Program-made: the position numbers and the translations under genes
In this document: in pieces, positions 1-6,921 of the stretch
Layout of the letters: the number at the start of each line of letters is the position of its first letter
Numbering within the stretch: the stretch's first letter is position 1
NCBI GenBank assembly: GCA_025925185.1
Contig: JAICLV010000024.1
Location: 1-21,409 of the forward strand
Reading direction: 5' to 3'
Length of the DNA stretch: 21,409 nucleotides
Origin: Acidothermaceae bacterium
Lineage (GTDB): Bacteria > Actinomycetota > Actinomycetes > Acidothermales > Acidothermaceae
Notes under the pieces: model-generated
The model's input: only the letters and a program-made list of their open reading frames with translations
What the model was told of the DNA's origin: nothing
The model's database searches: none

Positions 1-545
1 AACGCCACGGCCGGTGCCCGCCGCCAGCGGGTGGTGGCCAGCGCGCCCATGTTTTCCAGGTATTCGGTGGTGCCGCGCCACCACGGCGCGGGGTCGATGC
101 CGGTGGCGTCGAGAACAGATTGCGGGACGACGACGACCCGCTCGCAGTCGCTTGGGTCGAGGCCGATGAACCCGGCTCCAAGATCGAGGCAACCGCCGAG
201 CACCGGCTGGCGGACCCATGCCGGGCCGGGGTGCAACTCGTGGCCGACCGGTAGGCCGACGGGCCGGATGATCTCGGCGAGCTCGTCTAGCGACCGCTCG
301 GCCACCGCGCGTCGCGCGGCAAGCCAGCGGCCCAACCGCCGTCGCGCGCGGCCGGTCTCGGGGTCGGCGCCCGCAACCGCGGCGCACAGCTCGTCGTCCG
401 ACACGAAGATCTCGGGCAGCCCGGGCAGCACGATGCCGTCTCCGGCGGGGCGGATGTCGAGATCCGTGAGGACGCTCACCGCCAGGGCGCACCGACGAAC
501 CGCGACACGTTCGTTCGCGGTCGGTCCCCCCACGGGCATCGACAT
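1..545 (-). CDS. Conserved actinobacterial protein of unknown function, 3' part cut by the window edge
   Basis: I read 181 codons from an ATG at 545 to the left edge without a stop; a second in-frame ATG lies at 539. I do not recognise the family. The visible part has no signal peptide or membrane segment. It shows an Arg-rich helical stretch near residues 64-92 (GRARRRLGRWLAARRAVAERS) and a mixed segment near 119-150 (CLDLGAGFIGLDPSDCERVV), then a WW pair near 155. It begins 18 bp after the RNase D stop on the same strand, so co-transcription with RNase D is likely. The start has no clear Shine-Dalgarno sequence, so translation may depend on coupling to the gene before it. The C-terminus is missing, so length and function cannot be judged. 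Confidence 0.72.
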   Translation of the reverse strand, partial: MSMPVGGPTANERVAVRRCALAVSVLTDLDIRPAGDGIVLPGLPEIFVSDDELCAAVAGADPETGRARRRLGRWLAARRAVAERSLDELAEIIRPVGLPVGHELHPGPAWVRQPVLGGCLDLGAGFIGLDPSDCERVVVVPQSVLDATGIDPAPWWRGTTEYLENMGALATTRWRRAPAVA

Positions 546-563
546 GCCAGTGACGGTACCCGG

Positions 564-1901
564 TTACGCCGTTGGCTGAATAGCGCGATCGGGTGAAGTG
601 TGCGCCTGGGCACGGGAAAACGCGCGCGTCAACGGGCCGGCCGCCAGGCCGATCTGCCACTCGCGGGCGCCGAGCGCGCGAAGGGCGTCCCCGACGGCCT
701 CCGTGTCGAGCGGTTCTGGCGGCTGCCAGGCCAGTCGGCGCACGGTGTCGGGCTGCAGCAGGTTCTCGGCAGGCAGGTTGTGCTCGTCGGCGAGCGCCGC
801 CACGGCGGCCTTCGCGGCGACCAGCCGGTCGGCGGCGGCCCGGTCGCGCTCCGCCCAGCGGTGCGCCGGAGGTGGGCCATCGGTGTGTCGCGCCTGTTGG
901 GGCAGCTCGCTGTCGGGCAGCGTGAGCGCGCCCTCGATCGCCTGCCACCAGTCGTCGAGATGCCGCCGACTGCCGCGACCGATGAATTCTTGCGACGCGG
1001 CAAGGGTTTTCGCGCTCTTCGGCAGTTTGCTGGCGACGTGGATGATCGACGCGTCGGGCAGCAGCCGGCTGGGGGACACGTCAAGCGCTCGGGCTAGCCG
1101 GTCGCGCGCCTGCCACATCGCGCGCACCACCGCGAGCTGCCGTCGTCCGCGAACTCGATGGATGCCAGAGACCTTGCGCCAGCGGTCGAGCGGCGCCGCA
1201 GGCGCCGGCGTCGTCCGGACATGCTCGAACTCTTCTCGCGCCCAGGCCAGTTTTCCTTGCCTATCAAGCTCTTTCTCGAGCAGATCGCGCAGCTCCAGCA
1301 GCACCTCGACGTCAAGGGCGGCGTAGCGCAACCACGGCTCAGGCAGCGGGCGCTTCGACCAGTCGGCGGCGGAGTGGCTCTTCTCCATGCGCTGCCCGAG
1401 GAGGTTCTCGACCATCGTGGCGAGGCCGACGCGGGGAAAGCCGGCGAGCCGCCCGGCCAACTCGGTGTCGAAAAGCGATGACGGATGCATGCCGACTTCG
1501 CCGAGGCAGGGCAGGTCCTGGTTCGCCGCGTGCACGATCCACTCGGTGCCGCGGACGGCGTCGTCGACCTCCGCCAGGTCGGGGCAGCCGACCGGGTCAA
1601 TCAGGAAGGAGCCGGAGCCGTCTCGGCGCAGCTGCACCAGGTAGGCGCGATGCCCGTATCGGTAGCTCGACGCGCGCTCGGCGTCGACCGCCACGGCACC
1701 GTGGCCCTCGGCGAGCGTGCGCGCCGCGGCGTGCAGCGCGTCGGGGCTGTCGATCACCGGCGGCACGCCCTCGCGCAGCACCAAGAGGGGCGCGAGTTCG
1801 GCCTCCAACGCGGGCGTGGCCACATCAGCCAAGGTCGTGGTGGCGGGAAGAATTGGCGACGGCTCGGGTGCGGGCGCAGGCCGGGCCGCCGAATCGGACA
1901 T
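564..1901 (-). CDS. rnd: Ribonuclease D-like 3'-5' exonuclease with HRDC domain
   Basis: Protein of 445 residues. A Pro/Ala-rich N-terminus of about 45 residues precedes a DEDD-type exonuclease domain at about 47-225. The visible acidic motifs are D73-x-E75 (AVDAE, motif I), D129 in the ANQDL segment (motif II) and Y193-xxx-D197 (YAALD, motif III), so the catalytic site looks intact. An HRDC domain follows at about 238-330, and a C-terminal extension of about 100 residues is typical of actinobacterial members. The family trims structured RNA 3' ends such as tRNA precursors; the substrate here is inferred. The ATG at 1901 follows a TACGGT box by 7 nt, which suggests a leaderless transcript. 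The next gene, ending the window, follows after 18 bp. Mycobacterium has the same type of gene beside a DUF3000 gene (Rv2680/Rv2681, from memory); here the DUF3000 gene lies 6 kb away. Confidence 0.93.
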   Translation of the reverse strand: MSDSAARPAPAPEPSPILPATTTLADVATPALEAELAPLLVLREGVPPVIDSPDALHAAARTLAEGHGAVAVDAERASSYRYGHRAYLVQLRRDGSGSFLIDPVGCPDLAEVDDAVRGTEWIVHAANQDLPCLGEVGMHPSSLFDTELAGRLAGFPRVGLATMVENLLGQRMEKSHSAADWSKRPLPEPWLRYAALDVEVLLELRDLLEKELDRQGKLAWAREEFEHVRTTPAPAAPLDRWRKVSGIHRVRGRRQLAVVRAMWQARDRLARALDVSPSRLLPDASIIHVASKLPKSAKTLAASQEFIGRGSRRHLDDWWQAIEGALTLPDSELPQQARHTDGPPPAHRWAERDRAAADRLVAAKAAVAALADEHNLPAENLLQPDTVRRLAWQPPEPLDTEAVGDALRALGAREWQIGLAAGPLTRAFSRAQAHTSPDRAIQPTA

Positions 1902-1908
1902 AGCTCTT

Positions 1909-1914
1909 ACCGTA
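1909..1914 (-). promoter_or_regulatory. Candidate -10 box of the RNase D gene, leaderless type
   Basis: On the minus strand TACGGT is followed by exactly 7 nt and then the ATG at 1901. This matches the actinobacterial TANNNT -10 placed so that transcription would start at or next to the start codon. No convincing -35 is visible. Confidence 0.55.
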
Positions 1915-2169
1915 CGACGCCGCCTCCATCGAACCGGTGTGGCACACGGCCGACGCCGTGCAAAAAGTCTGCTCCACCGCAGGCGGGTCGGCTAGCCTGC
2001 ACTCGTTAGAGGGCAGTCGAGCGGCCCGCCCCCTGCGCCCGGACATCGGGAACGGTGAACGCTCGAGCGCGGTCTCGCCATCGTCGCTTCGGCTCACCAG
2101 CGGTCTTGAGTCAGCAAGGCAGGGCCTGTCCTAACGCCACCCAAGGCAACCGCTGGGGAAAGCTGAAGG

Positions 2170-2760
2170 ATGACAACGTTGACGATCACGCTCGATCAAG
2201 CCAAGGCAATGGCCACGCGATTGCGCGAGGCGATGAGCGGCGGCGAACTCGCCATCAGCCACTCGCAAGCGCTCGAGCTCGTCGCCAAGCAGCTCGGGCA
2301 CCGCGACTGGAACACCTGCCACGCCGCCCTCGCGGCCGCTTCAACCAACAACTCCTCGGACGACGGCGCCGCGCCGTTGCTCGTCCCGATCCTGCGCACC
2401 TTCCCCGGCGGCGAGGCGCGCGACTTTTATTGCGGCTATCTCGGATTCCGCGTCGACTGGGAGCACCGCTTCGAGCCGGGATTGCCGCTGTACCAGCAGG
2501 TCTCCCGTGGCGGTTGTGTGCTTCACCTGAGCGAACACCACGGCGATGGCACGCCCGGATCTGTCGTGCGCATCGCGGTCTGCGACCTGCGGCGGTTGCA
2601 TCGACAGTTGCACGCCAGCGGGTATCCGCTGCGGCCGGGCATCGAGGAGGAGCCGTGGGGGCTCGACATGGAGGTGCCAGACCCGTTCGGCAATCGACTG
2701 GTGTTCCACCAGTCCGAGCAACCGCCAGCCAATCCGGCGGGCGTGATGCGGATCGAGTGA
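2170..2760 (+). CDS. Glyoxalase-superfamily (VOC, bleomycin-resistance-like) protein
   Basis: Protein of 196 residues with two parts. Residues 1-55 form a helical N-terminal domain seen in many actinobacterial glyoxalase-superfamily proteins; its signature here is ISHSQALELVAKQLGHRDWN. Residues 68-182 form a VOC fold with the typical cues FYCGYLGFRVDWEHRF near 86-101, LHLSEHHGDG near 118-127, and a closing DPFGNRLVFH near 171-180. The family resembles bleomycin-resistance proteins more than true glyoxalase I, and the usual first-strand metal histidine is not evident, so ligand binding or sequestration is more likely than a lactoylglutathione lyase reaction. Substrate unknown. The gene stands alone, with a 268-bp upstream gap shared with RNase D, and ends 4 bp from the convergent response regulator gene. 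A TAGCCT hexamer at 1993-1998 could be its -10 but would give a long leader of about 165 nt. Confidence 0.85.
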   Translation: MTTLTITLDQAKAMATRLREAMSGGELAISHSQALELVAKQLGHRDWNTCHAALAAASTNNSSDDGAAPLLVPILRTFPGGEARDFYCGYLGFRVDWEHRFEPGLPLYQQVSRGGCVLHLSEHHGDGTPGSVVRIAVCDLRRLHRQLHASGYPLRPGIEEEPWGLDMEVPDPFGNRLVFHQSEQPPANPAGVMRIE

Positions 2761-2764
2761 GCGA

Positions 2765-3442
2765 TTAGCGGATCACGCCGGCGCGCATCGCGAGCGCGAC
2801 CATCTCGGCGCGGTCGCCGGTGCCCAGCTTGCGGGCGATGCGGGCGAGGTGGCTCTTCACGGTGAGGGCCGACAGACCTAGCTCGTCGCCGATCTCCTTG
2901 TTCGAGCGGCCGTCGGCGACCAGCTTCAAGACCTCGACCTCGCGGCCGGACAGCTCGCCGACACCCTCGTTGGTGGGGCTGTTGCGCAGGCCGGCGGCCA
3001 GCAAAGAGGCGACCGACGGGTCGGCGTACACGCCGCCGTCCAAGACGCGGCGGACGCCGTCGGCGACGACGACCGGCGAGGCCGACTTGAGCAGGTATCC
3101 CTGGGCGCCGGCGACGAACGCCGCGCGCACCGAGTAGGGGTCGTCGGCGGCCGACAGCACGACGAGTCGCGGCCACCCTGCGGTGCGCAACTCGGCGAGC
3201 AGGTCAAGGCCGGAGCCGTCCGGCAGGCCGACGTCGACCACGCAGAGGTCACGTGGGCCGCTCGCCCGGGCTCGCGCCCGCGCCTCGGCGACGCTGGCCG
3301 CCTCGACGATCTCTCGGGCACCCATGGCGGTGAGGCGACTCACCATCGACTCGCGGACCAACGGGTGGTCGTCAACGACCATCGCGGTGAATCCAGCGGA
3401 GTTCTCCGGCTGGGCCGGCACGTGCTCGACCAACGCCGTCAC
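2765..3442 (-). CDS. NarL/LuxR-family two-component response regulator
   Basis: I chose the GTG at 3442 (225 residues) because GAGGAGGT sits 5 nt upstream at 3448-3455; a longer reading to 3520 adds an unconserved N-terminus. The receiver domain spans about 19-135. It carries the acidic pair D24-D25, the phospho-acceptor D70 in VVDVGLPDGSG and the conserved K119 in YLLKS. A LuxR-type helix-turn-helix follows at 164-225, with LSGREVEVLKLVADGRSNKEI and then TVKSHLARIARKL. This architecture pairs with HisKA_3 kinases, and one lies 3.5 kb away at 6918-8027. The gene is divergent from the protease/sensor/kinase operon across a 306-bp gap with repeat motifs, so the regulator probably controls that operon and perhaps itself (inference). 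Confidence 0.95.
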   Translation of the reverse strand: MTALVEHVPAQPENSAGFTAMVVDDHPLVRESMVSRLTAMGAREIVEAASVAEARARARASGPRDLCVVDVGLPDGSGLDLLAELRTAGWPRLVVLSAADDPYSVRAAFVAGAQGYLLKSASPVVVADGVRRVLDGGVYADPSVASLLAAGLRNSPTNEGVGELSGREVEVLKLVADGRSNKEIGDELGLSALTVKSHLARIARKLGTGDRAEMVALAMRAGVIR

Positions 3443-3568
3443 CCCGGACCTCCTCGCGTGCAGGGCCGCGTTTCTGGCGGCGGCCGACCTGTCCCCGAAC
3501 TTGCTGTACGAACCATCCATCGGACGACGTGGGGCGCGGCTGAAGCTTTGGCCGAATTCGGTTGCTGC

Positions 3569-3586
3569 TAGTGCCCATTCGCACTA
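3569..3586. promoter_or_regulatory. Inverted repeat TAGTGC-N6-GCACTA, candidate operator
   Basis: A perfect 6-bp inverted repeat with a 6-nt spacer lies in the 306-bp gap (3443-3748) between the response regulator and the protease operon. Its dyad form suits a dimeric NarL-type regulator. Binding is inferred, not shown. Confidence 0.45.
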
Positions 3587-3589
3587 CTC

Positions 3590-3615
3590 CCTAAGGCCGC
3601 CGCCTAAGGTCGCCG
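3590..3615. repeat. Tandem 13-bp direct repeat CCTAAGGYCGCCG, candidate regulator site
   Basis: CCTAAGGCCGCCG at 3590-3602 is followed at once by CCTAAGGTCGCCG at 3603-3615, with one mismatch. It lies 4 bp after the TAGTGC/GCACTA dyad. Two head-to-tail sites with a 13-bp repeat could hold a regulator oligomer. The rest of the 306-bp gap shows no gene I can support. Confidence 0.4.
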
Positions 3616-3748
3616 GACCGAACCGCCGAGAGCGCAAGCGAGCCCGCGCCGCTACTCCGACCGGGCGGTATCCGCGCTCAACACAACAGATGAGCGACTG
3701 AGATGCCGACACAAAGGCCGGAACTCGACTGCGCCTGGGGAGACGAAG

Positions 3749-5467
3749 GTGGCTGTGACCCGCTCACGTACTGCGACATTGGCCGCGCGTTCACGCGCGA
3801 GGGCCAACCGGCTGATTGCGGCCGCGTCCGCGTTCGGCTTGGTCGCCGGTTTGTCGCTGGTGACCGCCGGGACGGCGGTGGCCGCGACCGGCGGCGGTTC
3901 GGCGGCCGGCGACGAGCAGGCGGTCGTCGCGTTGGCGGGGAACTCCGCGGTCACCGTGCCCGGCGTGCGGGTGCAGGCGCTGCTGGCCGGCGTCCAGAGC
4001 GAGGTCGTCACCGGCGACGCCGCGTCGCTCGCCGCGCTGGCCCACGCGCCAGGCGTGCTCGGCGTCTCGCCCAACGTCGCCGCCCACCTCGAGGGTTACG
4101 GCTACAGCCCCGCCAATCGCAACGACCACGGCCCGGCCAACAAGGGCAACAACGGCAACAAGGGCAACAACGGCAACAACGGCAACAGCGACAACAACAA
4201 GGGCAACGAGAAGCCTGGCAAGGGGAACAACAACCCGCCCGCCTCGGACGGCGTCCTTGTGGCGTCGACCCTCGGCGGGAACGCCGGTCAGGCCGGCGCC
4301 GGTCGCGGCGTCACGGTCGCGCTGATCGACACCGGAGTCGCCGACACCCCTGCGCTCAACCGCGCCTCGGGCCGCCTCCTCGACGCGGTCGACACCTCGG
4401 GCCTGAACGACGACAACGGCACGATCGTCGAGCATGGCACCTTCGGCGACGGCTATGGCCACGGCACGTTCATGGCGTCGCTGATCGCGGGCGACAAGGT
4501 CGCGGGCACCGGCAACCTCGGGCTCGGCGTCGCGCCGGGCGCCAATGTCGACGTCGTCAAGGTCGCGGACGACGAGGGCAACACCTCGCTGGCCGCCGTG
4601 CTCGCCGGCCTGAACTGGGTGGCCACCCACTCCGACTCCGTCGACGTCGCGAACCTGTCGCTGGCCGTCGACCGGCCGTCCGACCAGTACGGCATCGACC
4701 CGCTGAACTTCGCGGTCACCCTCACCCGCGCCTCCGGCGTCACCGTGGTCGTGGCCGCAGGCAACACGCCTGGCGTGGTGGGCGACCCCGGCTTCGACCC
4801 GGCCGCGCTGACCGTCGGCGCAGCTGACACGACCGGCAAGAAGCCGGCCGTCGCGCCGTTCAGCGGCTACGACAACGTCGACGGCGTCGGCAAGCCGGAC
4901 GTCGTCGCGGCGGGCGTGAACATCCTCGGCGAAATGCCCGACAACGCGCTGATCAGCCAGCAGTACCCCGACGCCCGCCAGGACAGCGGCCTGTTCCGCG
5001 GCTCCGGCACCAGCCAGTCGACCGCGGTCGTGAGCGGCCTGGCCGCGCTCTACCTGCAGTCGCACAAGTGGGCCAGCCCATACCAGGTCAAGGCGGCGAT
5101 CCGCGGCGCGGCGAACAAGGTCGGCAACGGCAAGACCGACGGCGAAGGCCTGGTCGCGGTTCCGACCGGCGCCGCCTACAACCCGTTCAACACCGGCGAG
5201 TCCAGCCTGAACATGTTCCAGTGGTACTCGACCGCGAGCATCTGGGGCCCGTTCTGGCTCGGCACTGACCCGAACACTGATGCGTGGGACGTGCGGAACT
5301 GGACCGCGCGGCACTGGCTGGCCCGCAACTGGACCGCCCGCCACTGGCTCGCGCGCAACTGGACCGACGACAACTGGGCGGCCCGCAACTGGACCGTCCG
5401 CAACTGGACGGCGCGGCACTGGCTGGCCCGCAACTGGGCGGCCGCGAGCTGGGACGGCGTCTCATGA
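3749..5467 (+). CDS. Secreted S8 (subtilisin-like) serine protease with Trp-ladder C-terminal tail
   Basis: Protein of 572 residues. The GTG at 3749 has GGGGAG 6 nt upstream. A long Sec-type signal peptide (Arg-rich n-region, hydrophobic core about 21-40) ends near AVAA at 43-46. Residues 55-115 resemble an I9-type inhibitory propeptide. An Asn/Gly/Lys-rich linker spans 129-163. The peptidase domain covers about 167-475 with all catalytic parts: D194 in ALIDTGV, H238 in GYGHGT, oxyanion N339 in VVAAGN, and S422 in GSGTSQS. The last 60 residues have Trp at 513, 518, 523 and every fifth residue to 568: 12 Trp, mostly W-x-x-R-N/H. This tail is not part of the peptidase fold. No LPXTG or membrane anchor follows, so the tail may mediate envelope association or be a substrate (inference). 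The stop overlaps the next start (ATGA). Confidence 0.95.
   Translation: MAVTRSRTATLAARSRARANRLIAAASAFGLVAGLSLVTAGTAVAATGGGSAAGDEQAVVALAGNSAVTVPGVRVQALLAGVQSEVVTGDAASLAALAHAPGVLGVSPNVAAHLEGYGYSPANRNDHGPANKGNNGNKGNNGNNGNSDNNKGNEKPGKGNNNPPASDGVLVASTLGGNAGQAGAGRGVTVALIDTGVADTPALNRASGRLLDAVDTSGLNDDNGTIVEHGTFGDGYGHGTFMASLIAGDKVAGTGNLGLGVAPGANVDVVKVADDEGNTSLAAVLAGLNWVATHSDSVDVANLSLAVDRPSDQYGIDPLNFAVTLTRASGVTVVVAAGNTPGVVGDPGFDPAALTVGAADTTGKKPAVAPFSGYDNVDGVGKPDVVAAGVNILGEMPDNALISQQYPDARQDSGLFRGSGTSQSTAVVSGLAALYLQSHKWASPYQVKAAIRGAANKVGNGKTDGEGLVAVPTGAAYNPFNTGESSLNMFQWYSTASIWGPFWLGTDPNTDAWDVRNWTARHWLARNWTARHWLARNWTDDNWAARNWTVRNWTARHWLARNWAAASWDGVS
4139..4234 (+). repeat. Low-complexity Asn/Gly/Lys-rich linker coding repeat
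   Basis: Repeats of aac, ggc and aag codons encode residues 131-162 of the protease, with units such as KGNN and GNNGN. The stretch separates the propeptide from the catalytic domain and is probably a flexible linker exposed for processing. Confidence 0.8.
5285..5455 (+). repeat. 15-bp periodic repeat encoding the Trp pentapeptide ladder
   Basis: TGG codons recur every 15 bp from 5285 to 5450, 12 in total. The commonest units encode WTARH, WLARN and WTARN. Several units are near-identical at DNA level, so copy number could change by slippage or recombination. The protein period is exact, with no insertion or deletion among units. Confidence 0.93.
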
Positions 5468-6921
5468 CCCTGGCCAGCCCGGCTAGCGTCACTAGCAGGG
5501 CTTGGCGGCTGCGTGCGGTCGACCTCTTGTGCGTGGCCGCCGCCGCGCTGCTGCTGCCATCGACGCCTTGGGGCCACCCGAGCGTCGTCGGCTTCGCGCT
5601 GCTCGTCGTCGCGATCGGCTTCTCCAACACGGCGCTGATCCACGTCACGGTGGCGCGGCAGCGGGTCAGCTTCACCCTCACCGAGGGCCTGATCGCCGGC
5701 GCGTACCTGATGTCGCCCGGGTCGTGGATCATCGTGCCGGCGGTCGTCGGACTGATCCCGATGCTGGTCATCAACAAGTCGTCGGCGCTGAAGATCCAGC
5801 ACAACGTGGCGCAATACATCGTCGCCACCGCGGTCGCGTCGTACGTCGTCAACGCGCTCGACAACACAATTCCCGCCTGCATCGTCGGCATGGCCGCCTG
5901 GTGGGTGGCGAGCCAGATCATGTCGGCGATCCCGCTGTCGATCATGAGCGGCGAGAGCTTCGCCACGATGCTGTTCGAGGACGCCGCGCTACAGGCGGTG
6001 CACGCCGGCGGCACCATGAGCATCGGCCTGCTGGCCGCGTGGCTTTCCATCAACGCGCCGTTCGGCCTGCTCGGCTTGCTCGTCCCGATCGTCCTGCTGT
6101 GGATCTCGTTCGACGAGCAGACGTCGAAGAGCGGCGAGGCGCGGCTGTTCGCCGAGCTCGCCCGCGGCCAGGAACAAGCGATCACCCACTCCGTCGACAT
6201 CTCGGCGCGCGTCGTGCTCACGGCGGCCGCACGGGTGCTCGGCGGCGCGGACGTCGAGCTGATCGTCGTCGAGCATGAGGGCCCAGTCATCTACACCGGC
6301 GACGAGTCCGGACGCACCGACCGGCACAGCGACGAGAACGCGTTCGACCTGCCGTGGGTGCTGCGCGCGCTCGGCGCTCGTGGCGTGCTCACCGGCGTCG
6401 AGGCCGGGCGGCCGTTCTGCTCAGCGGTCGTCGGTGACCACGACCAGCCGATGGCGGTGCTGATCGCCCGTCGTCCAGAGGGCAGTGGCGGATTCGGACG
6501 ACGCGAGGCCGCGCTCGCGGGAGTGCTTGTCGGGCAAGCGAAATCCTGGCTTTCGGTCGCCGAGCTCGCCGCGTCGCGCGACGAGGCGGTCGCCCGCGCC
6601 GACGCGGCCGACGAGGCCGCCCGATCCCTCGGCAACATCGGCGCCGACACCGCGCCGGCCCTCGGCATGCTGCGTGAGTCGGCGACCCGGCTGGCCCGGC
6701 TCGCGACCACGTCGTCCGCGCAAGAAGCCGTCACCGACATCGTCGACGAGCTGCACTCCGTCGAGCGCGCCGTCGCGTCGTTGCTAGGCGCTATCGCTCT
6801 TGCCGCCGACCCGTCGCTGCGCGACCTCGACGACGACTTCGACCAGATGGCGGCTCCCGCGCGCCGTGACGAAGACTGGACGACGACGGGCCTGCTGGCG
6901 CCGTCCGAGCTGGTTCGGTGA
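5464..6921 (+). CDS. Membrane sensor protein: multi-helix N-terminal domain plus GAF-like domain, no kinase domain
   Basis: Protein of 485 residues from the ATG at 5464, which overlaps the protease stop by 4 nt. A longer in-frame reading from 5284 only reads through the Trp-tail repeats in another frame and is rejected. About six to seven hydrophobic helices lie within 18-215 (near 18-32, 38-60, 73-103, 116-132, 136-160, 183-215), like a MASE-type sensory membrane domain. A helical linker with many Glu/Gln (216-245) leads to a GAF-like domain at about 245-365 (LTAAARVLGGADVELIVVE, later PMAVLIARRPEG). Helical, Ala/Arg-rich segments follow at 366-450, probably coiled. There is no histidine-kinase H-box, no ATPase, no cyclase motif. 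It overlaps the kinase gene by GTGA, so it probably acts with that kinase as a sensing or scaffold subunit (inference). The family is not one I can name. Confidence 0.85.
   Translation: MTLASPASVTSRAWRLRAVDLLCVAAAALLLPSTPWGHPSVVGFALLVVAIGFSNTALIHVTVARQRVSFTLTEGLIAGAYLMSPGSWIIVPAVVGLIPMLVINKSSALKIQHNVAQYIVATAVASYVVNALDNTIPACIVGMAAWWVASQIMSAIPLSIMSGESFATMLFEDAALQAVHAGGTMSIGLLAAWLSINAPFGLLGLLVPIVLLWISFDEQTSKSGEARLFAELARGQEQAITHSVDISARVVLTAAARVLGGADVELIVVEHEGPVIYTGDESGRTDRHSDENAFDLPWVLRALGARGVLTGVEAGRPFCSAVVGDHDQPMAVLIARRPEGSGGFGRREAALAGVLVGQAKSWLSVAELAASRDEAVARADAADEAARSLGNIGADTAPALGMLRESATRLARLATTSSAQEAVTDIVDELHSVERAVASLLGAIALAADPSLRDLDDDFDQMAAPARRDEDWTTTGLLAPSELVR

Noticed and set aside
1902..2169. 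Small plus-strand ORF (1937-2134) in the gap between RNase D and the VOC gene
   Set aside because: No Shine-Dalgarno, no domain and composition like non-coding GC-rich DNA; the gap more likely holds the two divergent promoters.
3791..5419. Long minus-strand open frame (542 codons) opposite the protease
   Set aside because: It is a mirror of the high-GC third-position bias of the S8 gene, has repetitive Arg/Val/Gly composition, no recognisable domain, and the plus strand holds a complete catalytic triad and signal peptide.
5285..5455. CRISPR-like or satellite repeat array
   Set aside because: The 15-bp period is in frame and encodes the Trp pentapeptides; there are no spacers.
5284..5463. 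Upstream extension of the membrane sensor gene into the Trp repeats
   Set aside because: It is the protease tail read in another frame; the ATG at 5464 gives an ATGA coupling and a normal membrane N-terminus.
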